This document shows, piece by piece, positions 7,891 to 16,834 of a stretch of DNA of 64,000 nucleotides; position 1 is the stretch's first letter, and each line of letters begins with the position of its first letter. The stretch is from the NCBI RefSeq assembly GCF_900107235.1, contig NZ_FNPF01000003.1, forward strand, positions 124,001 through 188,000, written 5' to 3'. The DNA comes from Citreimonas salinaria (GTDB taxonomy: Bacteria > Pseudomonadota > Alphaproteobacteria > Rhodobacterales > Rhodobacteraceae). The notes below the pieces were generated by a model that saw only the letters and a list, made by a program, of their open reading frames with translations, had not been told where the DNA came from and made no database searches. Position numbers and translations under genes: made by a program.

Positions 7891-7945
7891 CGGAACCCGA
7901 TGCCCCATGCCGGGTTGCCTTCTCGAACCAAGAGGAGAATTCCCG

Positions 7946-8125
7946 ATGGACGTTATCCGAATCATCTTCGCTATCATCCTGCCGCCGCTGGGCGTCTTCC
8001 TTCAGGTGGGGCTGGGCAAACATTTCTGGCTCAACATCCTGCTGACGATCCTCGGCTACATCCCAGGCATCGTGCACGCGATCTGGATCATCGCGAAGAC
8101 CGGCCCGGATACCCGCAGTATCTGA
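7946..8125 (+). CDS. Pmp3/YqaE-type small membrane protein (UPF0057)
   Basis: 59 aa with two hydrophobic segments (residues ~4-22 and ~27-50) separated by GLGKHFW, and the family strings FAIILPPLGVFLQVG and NILLTILGYIPGIVHAIWII. Pmp3 proteins are stress-associated membrane peptides found from bacteria to plants and affect membrane potential or salt tolerance. The ATG at 7946 has AAGAGGAG at ideal distance; an upstream in-frame start at 7907 lacks this and is rejected. It is followed three bases later by the DUF4112 gene. Confidence 0.92.
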   Translation: MDVIRIIFAIILPPLGVFLQVGLGKHFWLNILLTILGYIPGIVHAIWIIAKTGPDTRSI

Positions 8126-8128
8126 CCG

Positions 8129-8605
8129 ATGGAGATGCATCCCGATTTCCAGCGACTGGCACGGGCCGAGCGCGTCGCGCGCCGGATGGACAACGCCGTC
8201 CGCATCCCGTTCACGCGCGTGACCTTCGGAGTGGACGCGGTGCTGGGCCTCGTGCCCGGCATCGGCGACGCGATGGCGATGCTGCCGTCGCTCTACATCC
8301 TGCAGGTGGCCAACATGGCCGGCGCGCCGCGGCGCCTGCTGGGGCGAATGGCTTGGAATATCGGGATGGACTTCGTGATCGGCCTGGTGCCCCTCGTGGG
8401 CGACGTGCTCGACATCGCCTACAAGGCGAACCTGCGCAACGTGGCGCTACTGAAGGCGCACGTGGAATCGCGTCACGCGGTTTTGCGGGACGTGGCGCAC
8501 GGCGCCGGCGACAACGTGGTGCCGCTGTTTCCCCCGCAGGCCGCAGCCGGTGTCCCGGGCGCACCGCGTGGCCCCGAGCCAGCCGTGCGGGCCCCCGGCA
8601 ACTGA
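8129..8605 (+). CDS. DUF4112 membrane protein
   Basis: 158 aa. The DUF4112 core covers most of the protein: AERVARRMDNAVRIPF, FGVDAVLGLVPGIGDAM, then a second related GLVPLVGDVLDIAYKANLRN. Two hydrophobic stretches near residues 40-65 and 80-105 suggest membrane association. The biochemical role of the family is unknown. The last ~25 residues are low-complexity Ala/Pro. It ends the plus-strand run that starts at the aminotransferase, followed by a strong hairpin shared with ndk. Confidence 0.88.
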   Translation: MEMHPDFQRLARAERVARRMDNAVRIPFTRVTFGVDAVLGLVPGIGDAMAMLPSLYILQVANMAGAPRRLLGRMAWNIGMDFVIGLVPLVGDVLDIAYKANLRNVALLKAHVESRHAVLRDVAHGAGDNVVPLFPPQAAAGVPGAPRGPEPAVRAPGN

Positions 8606-8634
8606 GTCTCCTTGTAGTCGAACCGCAAATGAAA

Positions 8635-8656
8635 AAGGCGCCCCGCGGGGCGCCTT
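8635..8656. terminator. Bidirectional intrinsic terminator
   Basis: AAGGCGCCCCG/CGGGGCGCCTT is a perfect 22-bp palindrome between the converging DUF4112 and ndk genes. An A-run upstream (giving U residues after ndk on the minus strand) supports use mainly by ndk, with plausible termination in both directions. Confidence 0.75.
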
Positions 8657-8681
8657 CGTCGCGTTAAAGCAGATCTCCCGA

Positions 8682-9104
8682 TCAGCCGACCAGTTCGAGG
8701 CCCGAGAAGAAGTAAGCAATCTCCTGCGCCGCGGTATCGGCCGCGTCCGAGCCGTGGACCGAGTTCTCGCCCACGGATTCGGCGAACTCGGCGCGGATCG
8801 TGCCGGCCGCCGCGTCCTTGGGGTTGGTCGCGCCCATCACTTCGCGGTTCTTCGCGATCGCGCCTTCGCCTTCCAGCACCTGCACGACGACCGGCTCGGA
8901 CGCCATGAACTCGCACAGCTCGTCGTAGAACGGACGCTCCTTGTGCACGGCATAGAATTCGCCGGCCTGCGCCTTGGTCAGCTGGATGCGCTTCTGCGCG
9001 ACGATGCGCAGGCCGGCATCCTCGAACTTGGCGTTGATCTTGCCGGTCAGGTTGCGGCGGGTCGCGTCGGGCTTGATGATCGAAAGGGTGCGTTCGGTCG
9101 CCAT
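8682..9104 (-). CDS. ndk: Nucleoside diphosphate kinase
   Basis: 140 aa, the standard bacterial length. It transfers the gamma phosphate from ATP to NDPs through a phosphohistidine; the active site [10 protein letters not shown] is present with His117. N-terminal [21 protein letters not shown] is characteristic. The frame is open further upstream to 9278, but family length fixes the start at 9104. Monocistronic, with a terminator just downstream and a 277-bp gap to the divergent ABC-F gene in which I see no gene. Confidence 0.98.
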   Translation of the reverse strand: MATERTLSIIKPDATRRNLTGKINAKFEDAGLRIVAQKRIQLTKAQAGEFYAVHKERPFYDELCEFMASEPVVVQVLEGEGAIAKNREVMGATNPKDAAAGTIRAEFAESVGENSVHGSDAADTAAQEIAYFFSGLELVG

Positions 9105-9381
9105 GGAATTCGCTCCGTCTGTTGAGGCGCCGGCAGCGCCGGCGGTGTGGATTGGGCGCGGCGTTAGCATGGGGTTTCCCGATTGGGAAGGGCCGTAGCC
9201 CGGTTTCGACCGCGCGTCGCCGGCCGGCGCGGGCGGGGGCGCTGCCTGCGTTTTCGCGCGGCGCCTCCCCCGGCGCATTTCCCGCCCGAAGAAGCGGCGG
9301 GCGGAAAGCCCGGTGAAGATGGCGCCAACCGCGCGCGTTTCGCCCGTTTTCCTTCCCCCGGGAAGGTGCTAGAGGCCGCCC

Positions 9382-11256
9382 ATGCTGCAAATCACAGACA
9401 TCGCCTATTCGGTCGAGGGCCGGCCGCTGTTCGACGGCGCCACCGCGACGATCCCCGACGGCCACAAGGTTGGCCTCGTCGGGCCCAACGGCGCGGGCAA
9501 GACCACGCTCTTCCGCCTGATCCGGGGCGAGCTGACGCTGGACCGGGGCGAGATCGCCCTGCCCTCGCGCGCCCGCATCGGCGGCGTGGCGCAAGAGGCG
9601 CCCTCGTCGGACATCTCGCTGATCGAGACCGTTCTGGCCGCCGACACCGAGCGCGCGGGTCTCATGGCCGAAGCGGAAACCGCCACCGATCCGCACCGCA
9701 TCGCCGAGGTGCAGACCCGGCTTGCGGATATCGACGCCTGGTCGGCCGAGGGGCGCGCGGCCAGCATTCTCAAGGGTCTGGGCTTCGACGCCGAGGCGCA
9801 GCAGCAGCCCTGTTCCGCCTTTTCGGGCGGCTGGCGGATGCGCGTGGCGCTGGCCGGCGTGCTGTTCGCCCAGCCCGACCTGCTGCTGCTGGACGAACCG
9901 ACCAACTACCTCGACCTCGAGGGCGCGCTGTGGCTCGAAGGCTACCTCACGCGGTATCCGCACACGGTGATCGTGATTTCGCACGACCGCGGCCTGCTGA
10001 ACCGCGCGGTGGGCGGAATCCTGCACCTCGAAGACCGCAAGCTGACCTACTACCAGGGCCCCTACGACCAGTTCGCCCGCCAGCGTGCGGAAAAGCGCGC
10101 CCAGGCCGCCGCCTTCGCCAAGAAGCAGGAGGCACGCCGTGCCCACCTGCAAAGCTTCGTCGACCGCTTCCGCGCCAAGGCCAGCAAGGCCAAGCAGGCC
10201 CAGTCGCGCCTGAAGATGATCGAGCGGATGGACACCGTCACCACGCCCGAGGAAGCGGCCAAGAGCGTCTTCACCTTTCCCCAGCCCGAGGCACTTTCGC
10301 CGCCCATCGTGGCGCTGGAAGGGGGCGAAACCGGATATGGCGACACTGTCGTGCTGGCAAAGCTGAACCTGCGCATCGACCAGGACGACCGCATCGCGCT
10401 GCTGGGCCGCAACGGCCAGGGCAAGTCGACCCTGTCGAAGCTGCTGGCCGACCGCCTGCCGCTGATGTCGGGCAAGATGACCCGGTCGTCCAAGCTGCGC
10501 GTGGGCTACTTTGCCCAGCACCAGGTCGACGAGCTGCGCATCGAGGAAACGCCGTTGCAGCACATGCTGCGCGCGCGTCCCGGCGTGCTGCAATCGAAGC
10601 TGCGCGCGCAGCTGGCCGGCTTCGGCCTGATGGCCGCGCAGGCGGATACCGAGGTCGGGCGCCTGTCGGGCGGACAGAAGGCGCGGCTGTCGCTGCTGCT
10701 GGCCACGCTCGACGCGCCGCACATGCTGATCCTCGACGAGCCGACCAACCACCTCGACATCGAAAGCCGCGAGGCGCTGGTCGAGGCGCTGAACGCCTAC
10801 GAGGGCGCGGTGATCCTGGTCAGCCACGACATGCACCTGCTGGGCATGGTGGCCGACCGACTGTGGATGGTCGCGGACGGCACCGTCCGGCCCTACGACG
10901 AGGATCTCGACGCCTACCGCGCGATGCTGCTGAGCGACACGGACAAGCCCGCCAAGCCCGGGCGCAAGAAGGCGAAACCGGGAAAACCCAAGCCCACGAA
11001 GGACGAGGTCGCCGCCCTGCGCGCCGATCTGCGCAAGTGCGAGGACCGCGTCGCCAAGCTCGAGGACATGCGCGGCAAGCTGCAGACCAAGCTGGCGGAC
11101 CCCGCTCTCTATGGCGAAGATCGCGCCGGTGACCTCGAGGTCTGGAATCGCAAGTACGCCGAGGTGCAGGACGGCCTGGCCAAGGCCGAAGGGCTGTGGG
11201 AACAGGCTCAGGCGCGGCTGGACGCGGCCGAGGAGCGGATGAACGCCCCCGCCTGA
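9382..11256 (+). CDS. ABC-F family ATP-binding protein
   Basis: 624 aa with two ABC domains and no membrane segments. Domain 1: Walker A GPNGAGKTT at 34-42, signature FSGGWRMRVALA, Walker B LLLLDEPTNYLDLE. Domain 2: Walker A GRNGQGKST, signature LSGGQKARLSLL, Walker B LILDEPTNHLDIE. Between them lies the ABC-F linker (FARQRAEKRAQAAAFAKKQEARRAHLQ), and after residue ~530 a Lys-rich/coiled-coil tail of the Uup/YheS kind. ABC-F proteins act at the ribosome in translation quality control or, in some members, DNA maintenance. Which subfamily this one belongs to is not settled by inspection. Confidence 0.93.
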   Translation: MLQITDIAYSVEGRPLFDGATATIPDGHKVGLVGPNGAGKTTLFRLIRGELTLDRGEIALPSRARIGGVAQEAPSSDISLIETVLAADTERAGLMAEAETATDPHRIAEVQTRLADIDAWSAEGRAASILKGLGFDAEAQQQPCSAFSGGWRMRVALAGVLFAQPDLLLLDEPTNYLDLEGALWLEGYLTRYPHTVIVISHDRGLLNRAVGGILHLEDRKLTYYQGPYDQFARQRAEKRAQAAAFAKKQEARRAHLQSFVDRFRAKASKAKQAQSRLKMIERMDTVTTPEEAAKSVFTFPQPEALSPPIVALEGGETGYGDTVVLAKLNLRIDQDDRIALLGRNGQGKSTLSKLLADRLPLMSGKMTRSSKLRVGYFAQHQVDELRIEETPLQHMLRARPGVLQSKLRAQLAGFGLMAAQADTEVGRLSGGQKARLSLLLATLDAPHMLILDEPTNHLDIESREALVEALNAYEGAVILVSHDMHLLGMVADRLWMVADGTVRPYDEDLDAYRAMLLSDTDKPAKPGRKKAKPGKPKPTKDEVAALRADLRKCEDRVAKLEDMRGKLQTKLADPALYGEDRAGDLEVWNRKYAEVQDGLAKAEGLWEQAQARLDAAEERMNAPA

Positions 11257-11294
11257 GGCTTGCGCGGGCGCGCGCGCCGCGCTAGGCGCTGGAC

Positions 11295-11915
11295 ATGGAC
11301 TCGGCCTTCCTGATCTCCGCCTTCGCCACGCTGTTCGTGGTCATGGACCCGATCGGGCTGACGCCGATCTTCATCGCCCTCACGCAGGACACCGACGCCG
11401 CGCATCGCCGCGCGGTGGCGATCCGCGCCACCGTCACCGCCGCCGGCATCCTGATGCTGTTCGCCTTCTTCGGCGAGGCGGTGCTGGGCTTCATCGGCAT
11501 CTCGATGCCCGCCTTCCGCATCGCGGGCGGCATCCTGCTGTTCCTGACCGCGCTGGACATGCTGTTCGAACGCCGCACCAAGCGGCGCGAGGACCAGGCC
11601 GAGGACGAACCCTACCCCGACCCCTCGGTCTTTCCCATGGCGATCCCCCTGCTGGCGGGACCCGGCGCCATCGCGACGATCATCCTGCTGACCGGTCAGG
11701 CCGGCGACGCGACCGGAGTGGCGGCGGTGCTGGGCGTGATGCTGGCCGTCCTCGCCATCGCGCTGACGCTGTTCCTATCAGCCGGCTTCATCGAACGCGC
11801 GCTGGGCCGCACCGGCATCACAGTGGTGACGCGCCTGCTGGGCATGCTTCTGGCGGCTTTGTCGGTGCAGTTCGTGCTCGAGGGCCTGCGCGATTTCGGG
11901 CTGGTCGCTGCCTGA
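11295..11915 (+). CDS. MarC family integral membrane protein
   Basis: 206 aa with about six hydrophobic segments and the MarC signature near the start (ATLFVVMDPIGLTPIFIALT) plus YPDPSVFPMAIPLLAGPGAIATII. MarC/UPF0056 proteins are inner membrane proteins once linked to multiple antibiotic resistance, without a proven transport substrate. It follows the ABC-F gene by 38 bp and precedes the aspartic protease by 58 bp, all on the plus strand, so co-expression is possible. Confidence 0.92.
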   Translation: MDSAFLISAFATLFVVMDPIGLTPIFIALTQDTDAAHRRAVAIRATVTAAGILMLFAFFGEAVLGFIGISMPAFRIAGGILLFLTALDMLFERRTKRREDQAEDEPYPDPSVFPMAIPLLAGPGAIATIILLTGQAGDATGVAAVLGVMLAVLAIALTLFLSAGFIERALGRTGITVVTRLLGMLLAALSVQFVLEGLRDFGLVAA

Positions 11916-11973
11916 GACCACTCCAAATCGGTGCCGGGGATGCCCATATCCCTCGTATCCAACGGGAGCACGC

Positions 11974-12558
11974 ATGAACGGCATCAACATCGAAAGCCTG
12001 GTCTACCTGTCCCTGCTGGGCACCGCGCTGGTCGTCATGGTCTTCGTGCGCGGCCGCCAATCCATCGGGAAGAGTCTTCAGCACCTGGCGATCTGGGCCC
12101 TGATCTTCTTGGGCGCGCTGGCGGCCGTGGGTCTCTGGTCGGACATCCGCAACACGGTCGCGCCCCGGCAGGCGGTCTTTGCCGAGGCGGGCCGCATCGT
12201 GCTGCCGCGCGCGCCCGACGGGCATTACTACGCCACGCTCGGCATCAACGGCGTGCCGACGCGGTTCGTGGTGGATACCGGCGCCACCTCGATGGTGCTC
12301 AGCCGCGACGACGCGGCCCGCACCGGCCTGCTGAGCGACGACCTGCCATTCTTCGGCGAGGCGCAAACCGCCAACGGCCTCGTGCGCACGGCCCCGGTGC
12401 GCATCGACACCGTCGATTTCGGCCCCTTCGCCGACCGCCACGTGCCCGCGCATGTCAACGACGGCGAGATGTTCGGCTCGCTCCTGGGGATGAGTTACCT
12501 GCAACGCTTCGACCGAGTCCAGATCGAGGGCGGCCAGATGGTGCTGGAACGCGACTGA
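11974..12558 (+). CDS. Retropepsin-like aspartic protease, TIGR02281 type
   Basis: 194 aa. Two N-terminal hydrophobic segments (residues ~8-25 and ~38-55) anchor it in the inner membrane; the rest is one clan AA protease lobe with FVVDTGATSMVLSRDDA as the catalytic Asp loop and LGMSYLQRFDRVQIEGGQMVL as the C-terminal flap/strand motif. Such single-lobe proteases must dimerise to be active. GGGAG lies upstream of the ATG. It converges on holC with four bases between stop codons. Substrate unknown. Confidence 0.88.
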   Translation: MNGINIESLVYLSLLGTALVVMVFVRGRQSIGKSLQHLAIWALIFLGALAAVGLWSDIRNTVAPRQAVFAEAGRIVLPRAPDGHYYATLGINGVPTRFVVDTGATSMVLSRDDAARTGLLSDDLPFFGEAQTANGLVRTAPVRIDTVDFGPFADRHVPAHVNDGEMFGSLLGMSYLQRFDRVQIEGGQMVLERD

Positions 12559-12562
12559 GGCG

Positions 12563-13018
12563 TCAGGCCTCGGCCATCTTCTCCCAGCGGCCCGATTCCT
12601 CGGACCAGTATTGCGCGGCACAGCCCGCCCCGGTCAGCGCCTTCCACTGCGCGCGCGCCGCCTGCTTCTCGGCCTCGTCGTCCTCGAACAGGATGCAGAC
12701 GCGGTCCAGCCGCTTGACCTCGTCCGGGTCCACCGCCGCGCCGTCCACCGCCATCACGCAGGCCGGTTCGTTCGCGGCCCGCGCGGTCAGCGTCAGCAGG
12801 ATCGGCTGATCGGCGTCGTGCGGCCCGCCCGCCAGCCCATGCGGCAGGAACGACTCCTGCGGCCCGTCCCACAGTTTCGCATCCAGCCAGGCCAGCCGCT
12901 CGGCGTCGGTGCCGCGCACCGCGACGCGCCAGCCCTGCTGAAGCGACCGCTCCAGCAGGGCCTGCAGGGTCGCGTCCAGCGACCGCCGCGTCAGGTGGTA
13001 GAAATACGCGGCGCCCAA
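12563..13018 (-). CDS. holC: DNA polymerase III subunit chi
   Basis: 151 aa. Opening MGAAYFYHLTRRSLDATLQALLERSLQQGWRV and the later DQPILLTL match HolC, the clamp-loader accessory subunit that binds SSB. The start codon appears to be TTG (13018), one base after the pepA stop, so it depends on pepA translation. The pepA-holC pairing is conserved in many proteobacteria and supports the call. The C-terminal ~25 residues (LTGAGCAAQYWSEESGRWEKM) are typical of alphaproteobacterial forms. Confidence 0.93.
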   Translation of the reverse strand: MGAAYFYHLTRRSLDATLQALLERSLQQGWRVAVRGTDAERLAWLDAKLWDGPQESFLPHGLAGGPHDADQPILLTLTARAANEPACVMAVDGAAVDPDEVKRLDRVCILFEDDEAEKQAARAQWKALTGAGCAAQYWSEESGRWEKMAEA

Positions 13019-13019
13019 C

Positions 13020-14483
13020 TCAGCCCTCGAACCGGTCCCGCACCAGCCGGTCCAGCGCCATGACGCCCCAACCGGTCGCGCCTTTGGGCGCCAACGCAGT
13101 GTCCTTCGACACCTGCGCCACGCCGGCGATGTCCAGGTGCACCCAGGGCATGTCGTCCTTGACGAACCGCTTGAGGAACTGCGCCGCGGTGATCGTGCCC
13201 GCGGGCCGCCCGCCGGTGTTCTTCATGTCGGCCTTCATCGACTTCAGCTGCTCGTCATAAGCCTTGCCCAGCGGCAGGCGCCACGCGCCCTCGCCCTCGG
13301 TCCCCGCGGCCTTCAGGAAGGCGCCCGCCAAGTCGTCGTCATTGGCCAGAACGCCCGCGTTCTCGTGCCCCAGAGCGATGATCGCGGCGCCGGTCAGCGT
13401 TGCCAGGTCGACGATCGCGGCCGGCTTCTCGTGCTCCTGCGCGTACCAAAGGACATCCGCCAGAACCAGCCGCCCCTCGGCGTCGGTGTTGATCACCTCG
13501 ATCGTGTCGCCCTTCATCGAAGTGACGATGTCGCCCGGCCGCACCGCGTTGCCCGAAGGCATGTTCTCGACCAGCCCCACCAGGCCCACGACGTTCGCCT
13601 TCGCCTTGCGCAGCGCCAGCGTCTTCATCACGCCCGCGACGACGCCAGCGCCGCCCATGTCCATGGTCATATCCTCCATGCCGTGCGCTGGCTTGAGGCT
13701 GATGCCGCCGGTGTCGAAAACGACGCCCTTGCCGACAAGCGCCAGCGGGTCGCCCTGCCCGCCCTTCCAGCGCATGATCACGGTCTTCGACGGGCTGTGC
13801 GAGCCCTGGCCCACGCAGAGCAGCGCGCCCATGCCCAGCTCGGCCATGCGGTCCTCGTCCAACACCTCGACCTCGACGCCCAGCTCCTTCAGCGCCAGCA
13901 GGCGGTCGGCGAACTCGGTCGTGGTCAGCACGTTGGCCGGCTCTGAGATCAGGTCGCGGGTGAAGAACACGCCCTCGGCCACCGCGCGCGAGACTTCCCA
14001 AGCCGCCTGCGCCGCCTCGGCGTCCTTGACCATCACGCGCGCGGCGCCGCGCGCCTTGGGCGCCTCGGACTTGCGGGCGCCGAACGCGTAGCCGCGCAGG
14101 GCCAGACCCAGCGCGATTTCCTCGGGCCGCGCGGTGGACTCGGTCACCAGCAGCACGGCGGCGTCGCCCGCCCGCGCCGCCACCGACGCCCCGGCCTTGC
14201 GCGCATTGGCGACGTCGGGCCGGCGCGACAGCTTGACCAGATCGACGCCCTCGGCCGCCATGCCGGCGGGAAAGCCCAACGCCATCGCGTCGCCCTCGGC
14301 CAGCTTCTCCCAGCCGTCGCTTTCCAGCGCGCGCGCCACCGCGCCCTTGGTCAGCCGGTTCAGCCGCCGCGCCCCGGGCGACATCGTGCCGTCGGGGGCG
14401 ACCGTCACCGCGACGCGCCCCTCGGCCTCCGCCAATGCGTCCAGATCCACGGGTTCGAAAGCGATTGCGCGCAGCTCGGTCAT
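13020..14483 (-). CDS. pepA: Leucyl aminopeptidase
   Basis: 487 aa, M17 family. The two-metal catalytic domain carries [22 protein letters not shown] and the signature [14 protein letters not shown], followed by [15 protein letters not shown]; the N-terminal ~170 residues form the variable macro-like domain. It removes N-terminal residues from peptides in the cytosol and in enteric bacteria can also bind DNA. All metal-ligand motifs are intact. It is first in a two-gene unit with holC; a 127-bp gap separates it from divergent lptF. Confidence 0.97.
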   Translation of the reverse strand: MTELRAIAFEPVDLDALAEAEGRVAVTVAPDGTMSPGARRLNRLTKGAVARALESDGWEKLAEGDAMALGFPAGMAAEGVDLVKLSRRPDVANARKAGASVAARAGDAAVLLVTESTARPEEIALGLALRGYAFGARKSEAPKARGAARVMVKDAEAAQAAWEVSRAVAEGVFFTRDLISEPANVLTTTEFADRLLALKELGVEVEVLDEDRMAELGMGALLCVGQGSHSPSKTVIMRWKGGQGDPLALVGKGVVFDTGGISLKPAHGMEDMTMDMGGAGVVAGVMKTLALRKAKANVVGLVGLVENMPSGNAVRPGDIVTSMKGDTIEVINTDAEGRLVLADVLWYAQEHEKPAAIVDLATLTGAAIIALGHENAGVLANDDDLAGAFLKAAGTEGEGAWRLPLGKAYDEQLKSMKADMKNTGGRPAGTITAAQFLKRFVKDDMPWVHLDIAGVAQVSKDTALAPKGATGWGVMALDRLVRDRFEG

Positions 14484-14610
14484 GCTGTCCCTCCTGAAGA
14501 TGACGCGACAACAGGTAATCCGCCCCGCCCCGGATGGCCAGAGCCGCCTTTCCCTGCCCCGCCCGATCCGGTAGCGTCGCCGCAGATCCGGGCTTCGGGG
14601 GGCGTGCCGC

Positions 14611-15741
14611 TTGCAGAGATTCGACAGATACGTCCTGTCGCAACTGATGGTCCTGTTCGGCTTCTTCGCCCTGGTGCTGGTCGCGGTCTACTGGGTGAAC
14701 CGGGCCGTGATCCTGTTCGACCGGCTGATTGCCGACGGCCATTCCGCAGGCATCTTCCTGGAATTCACCGCGCTGTCGCTGCCGCAGGTGGTGGCGCTGG
14801 TGCTGCCCATGGCGGCCTTCGCCGCGGCCGTCTACGTCGCCAACCGCCTGTCCAACGAATCCGAGCTGACCGTGGTGCAGGCCGCGGGGCTGTCGCCGTG
14901 GCGGCTGGCGCGGCCCGTGATGGTCTTCGGCGTGCTGGTCATGCTGATGACGGCGGTGCTGACCCACGCGCTGATCCCGGCCGCGCGCGAACAGCTGCGC
15001 GAGCGCGAGGCCGAGATCTCGGGCTCGGTCAGCGCGCGGCTCCTGCGCGAGGGCACCTTCCTGCACCCGATCCGCGGTGTCACCCTCTACATGCGCGAGA
15101 TCTCGCCCGAGGGAGAGCTGTCCGACGTCCTGCTGGCCGACCGCCGCAATCCGGCGCGCGAGGTCACCTACACCGCCGAGCGCGCCTACGTGGTGCGCGA
15201 CGACGAGGGGCCGAAGCTGCTGATGGTCGCCGGGCTGGCACAGACGCTGGACGTGGCGGCGCGCCGCCTGTCGACCACCACCTTCACCGATCTCACCTAC
15301 GACGTCTCCGGGCTGGTCGAGCGCGAAGCCTCCGGCCGGCGCCGGATCGAGTTCATTCCCACCTGGGAATTGCTGACCCATCCCGAGCGCTCGGCCGAAC
15401 AGGGCCGAAAATCCGTCGGCGAGGTGCTGGAAGAGGCGCACATGCGCTTCCAGCAGCCGATCCTGGCGCTGGTCGCCGCGCTGGTGGGCTTCGCGGCGCT
15501 GAACTCGGGCACGTTCTCGCGGTTCGGCGTGGGGCGGCGGATCGTGGGCGCCATCCTTCTGCTGGTCATCATCAAGCTGGTGGAAAGCGTGGTGACCGAC
15601 CCGGTGCGCACGGATGCGCGGCTGTGGCCGCTGATCTACCTGCCGTCCGTGGTGGGCCTGCTCATGGTCGTCGTGCTGCTGGCGCGCGCCTCCAACCCCT
15701 TCGCAGGGGCGCGCCGCCGCGCGGCACGGGCGCCCGCATGA
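14611..15741 (+). CDS. lptF: LPS export permease LptF
   Basis: 376 aa, YjgP/YjgQ family, with transmembrane helices near residues 10-30, 55-75 and 103-125, a periplasmic beta-jellyroll (~130-265) and three C-terminal helices. It opens [21 protein letters not shown] and has the family string [20 protein letters not shown]. With LptG and LptB it extracts LPS from the inner membrane. The start codon is TTG at 14611, preceded by a G-rich ribosome site; an upstream GTG is in another frame. It overlaps lptG by ATGA. Confidence 0.95.
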   Translation: MQRFDRYVLSQLMVLFGFFALVLVAVYWVNRAVILFDRLIADGHSAGIFLEFTALSLPQVVALVLPMAAFAAAVYVANRLSNESELTVVQAAGLSPWRLARPVMVFGVLVMLMTAVLTHALIPAAREQLREREAEISGSVSARLLREGTFLHPIRGVTLYMREISPEGELSDVLLADRRNPAREVTYTAERAYVVRDDEGPKLLMVAGLAQTLDVAARRLSTTTFTDLTYDVSGLVEREASGRRRIEFIPTWELLTHPERSAEQGRKSVGEVLEEAHMRFQQPILALVAALVGFAALNSGTFSRFGVGRRIVGAILLLVIIKLVESVVTDPVRTDARLWPLIYLPSVVGLLMVVVLLARASNPFAGARRRAARAPA

Positions 15742-16832
15742 TCCTGCACTCCTACTTCGCCCGCCGCTTCCTGTGGACCTTCCTGTCGGTGCTGGCGATC
15801 TTCGGCCTGTTCCAGTTCCTGCTGGACCTGATCGAGGAACTGCGCGCGGCCGAGCCGGACATGGTCTTCGCGCAGGTGGCACTGCTGTCGCTGCTGAAGC
15901 TGCCCGCCGGCCTCTACCAGATCATGCCGCTGGTGATGATCCTGTCGACCATCGCGCTGTTCCTGGCGCTGGCGCGGTCGTCCGAACTGGTGGTCGCGCG
16001 GGCGTCGGGGCGGTCGGGGCTGGTCGTGCTGGCGGCCCCCGTACTGGTCGCGGCGGTGATCGGCGGGCTGACCGTGGCGATGATGAACCCCATCGTCGCG
16101 GCGACCTCGCAGCGCTACGCGAACCTGAGCGAGGAGATGCGCTCGGGCGAGGTGCCGACCCTGTCGATCGGGGCCGAGGGGCTGTGGCTGCGCCAGGGCG
16201 GCGACGACGGCCGCGCGGTGATCCGTGCCGCCCGCGCCAATCCCGAGGCGACGGTGCTCTACGACGTCGACGTCGTCACCTACGCGCCCGGCGGCGGCCC
16301 CGACCGGCGCATCGTCGCGCGTGAGGCCGCGCTGGAACCCGGCGCGTGGCTCTTGCGCGACGCGACCGTCTGGCCGCTGACCGCGGGCCTGAACCCGCAG
16401 CTCGGCGCGCGCGACCACGAAACGCTGACCCTGCCCTCGACCCTCACGCAGGAGAACATACGCGACCGCTTCGGCCGGCCCGAGGACGTGGCCATCTGGG
16501 ACCTGCCGGCCTTCATCGCCGACCTTCAGTCCGCCGGCTTCTCGGCCCGCCGGCACCTGGTCTGGCTGCAGATGGAGCTCGCGCGCCCGATCTTCCTGGT
16601 CGCCATGGTGCTGATCGGCGCGGCCTTCACCATGCGCCCCGCCCGCGGTGCGCGCACCGGTCTTGCGGTCCTCTCGGCGGTGCTGCTGGGTTTCGGTCTC
16701 TATTACGTGCGCAACTTCGCGCAGATCATGGGCGAGAACGGCCAGCTTGCCCCGACGCTCGCCGCCTGGGTGCCGCCGGTGGCGTCGCTGCTGCTGGCGC
16801 TGGGCCTCGTCCTTCAGATGGAGGATGGCTGA
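15738..16832 (+). CDS. lptG: LPS export permease LptG
   Basis: 364 aa, same fold as LptF: N-terminal helices (YFARRFLWTFLSVLAIFGLF; LPAGLYQIMPLVMILSTIALF), SSELVVARASGRSGL, a periplasmic domain and C-terminal helices (LVAMVLIGAAFTMRPARGAR). The ATG at 15738 overlaps the lptF stop, so the two subunits are coupled in equal amounts, as expected for a heterodimer. Two bases separate it from lptD. LptB and LptC are not in the window. Confidence 0.95.
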   Translation: MILHSYFARRFLWTFLSVLAIFGLFQFLLDLIEELRAAEPDMVFAQVALLSLLKLPAGLYQIMPLVMILSTIALFLALARSSELVVARASGRSGLVVLAAPVLVAAVIGGLTVAMMNPIVAATSQRYANLSEEMRSGEVPTLSIGAEGLWLRQGGDDGRAVIRAARANPEATVLYDVDVVTYAPGGGPDRRIVAREAALEPGAWLLRDATVWPLTAGLNPQLGARDHETLTLPSTLTQENIRDRFGRPEDVAIWDLPAFIADLQSAGFSARRHLVWLQMELARPIFLVAMVLIGAAFTMRPARGARTGLAVLSAVLLGFGLYYVRNFAQIMGENGQLAPTLAAWVPPVASLLLALGLVLQMEDG

Positions 16833-16834
16833 CC

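Noticed and set aside
8473-10836. Very long minus-strand open frame across ndk and the ABC-F gene
   Set aside because: High-GC shadow: it is antisense to the clear ABC-F gene and out of frame with ndk.
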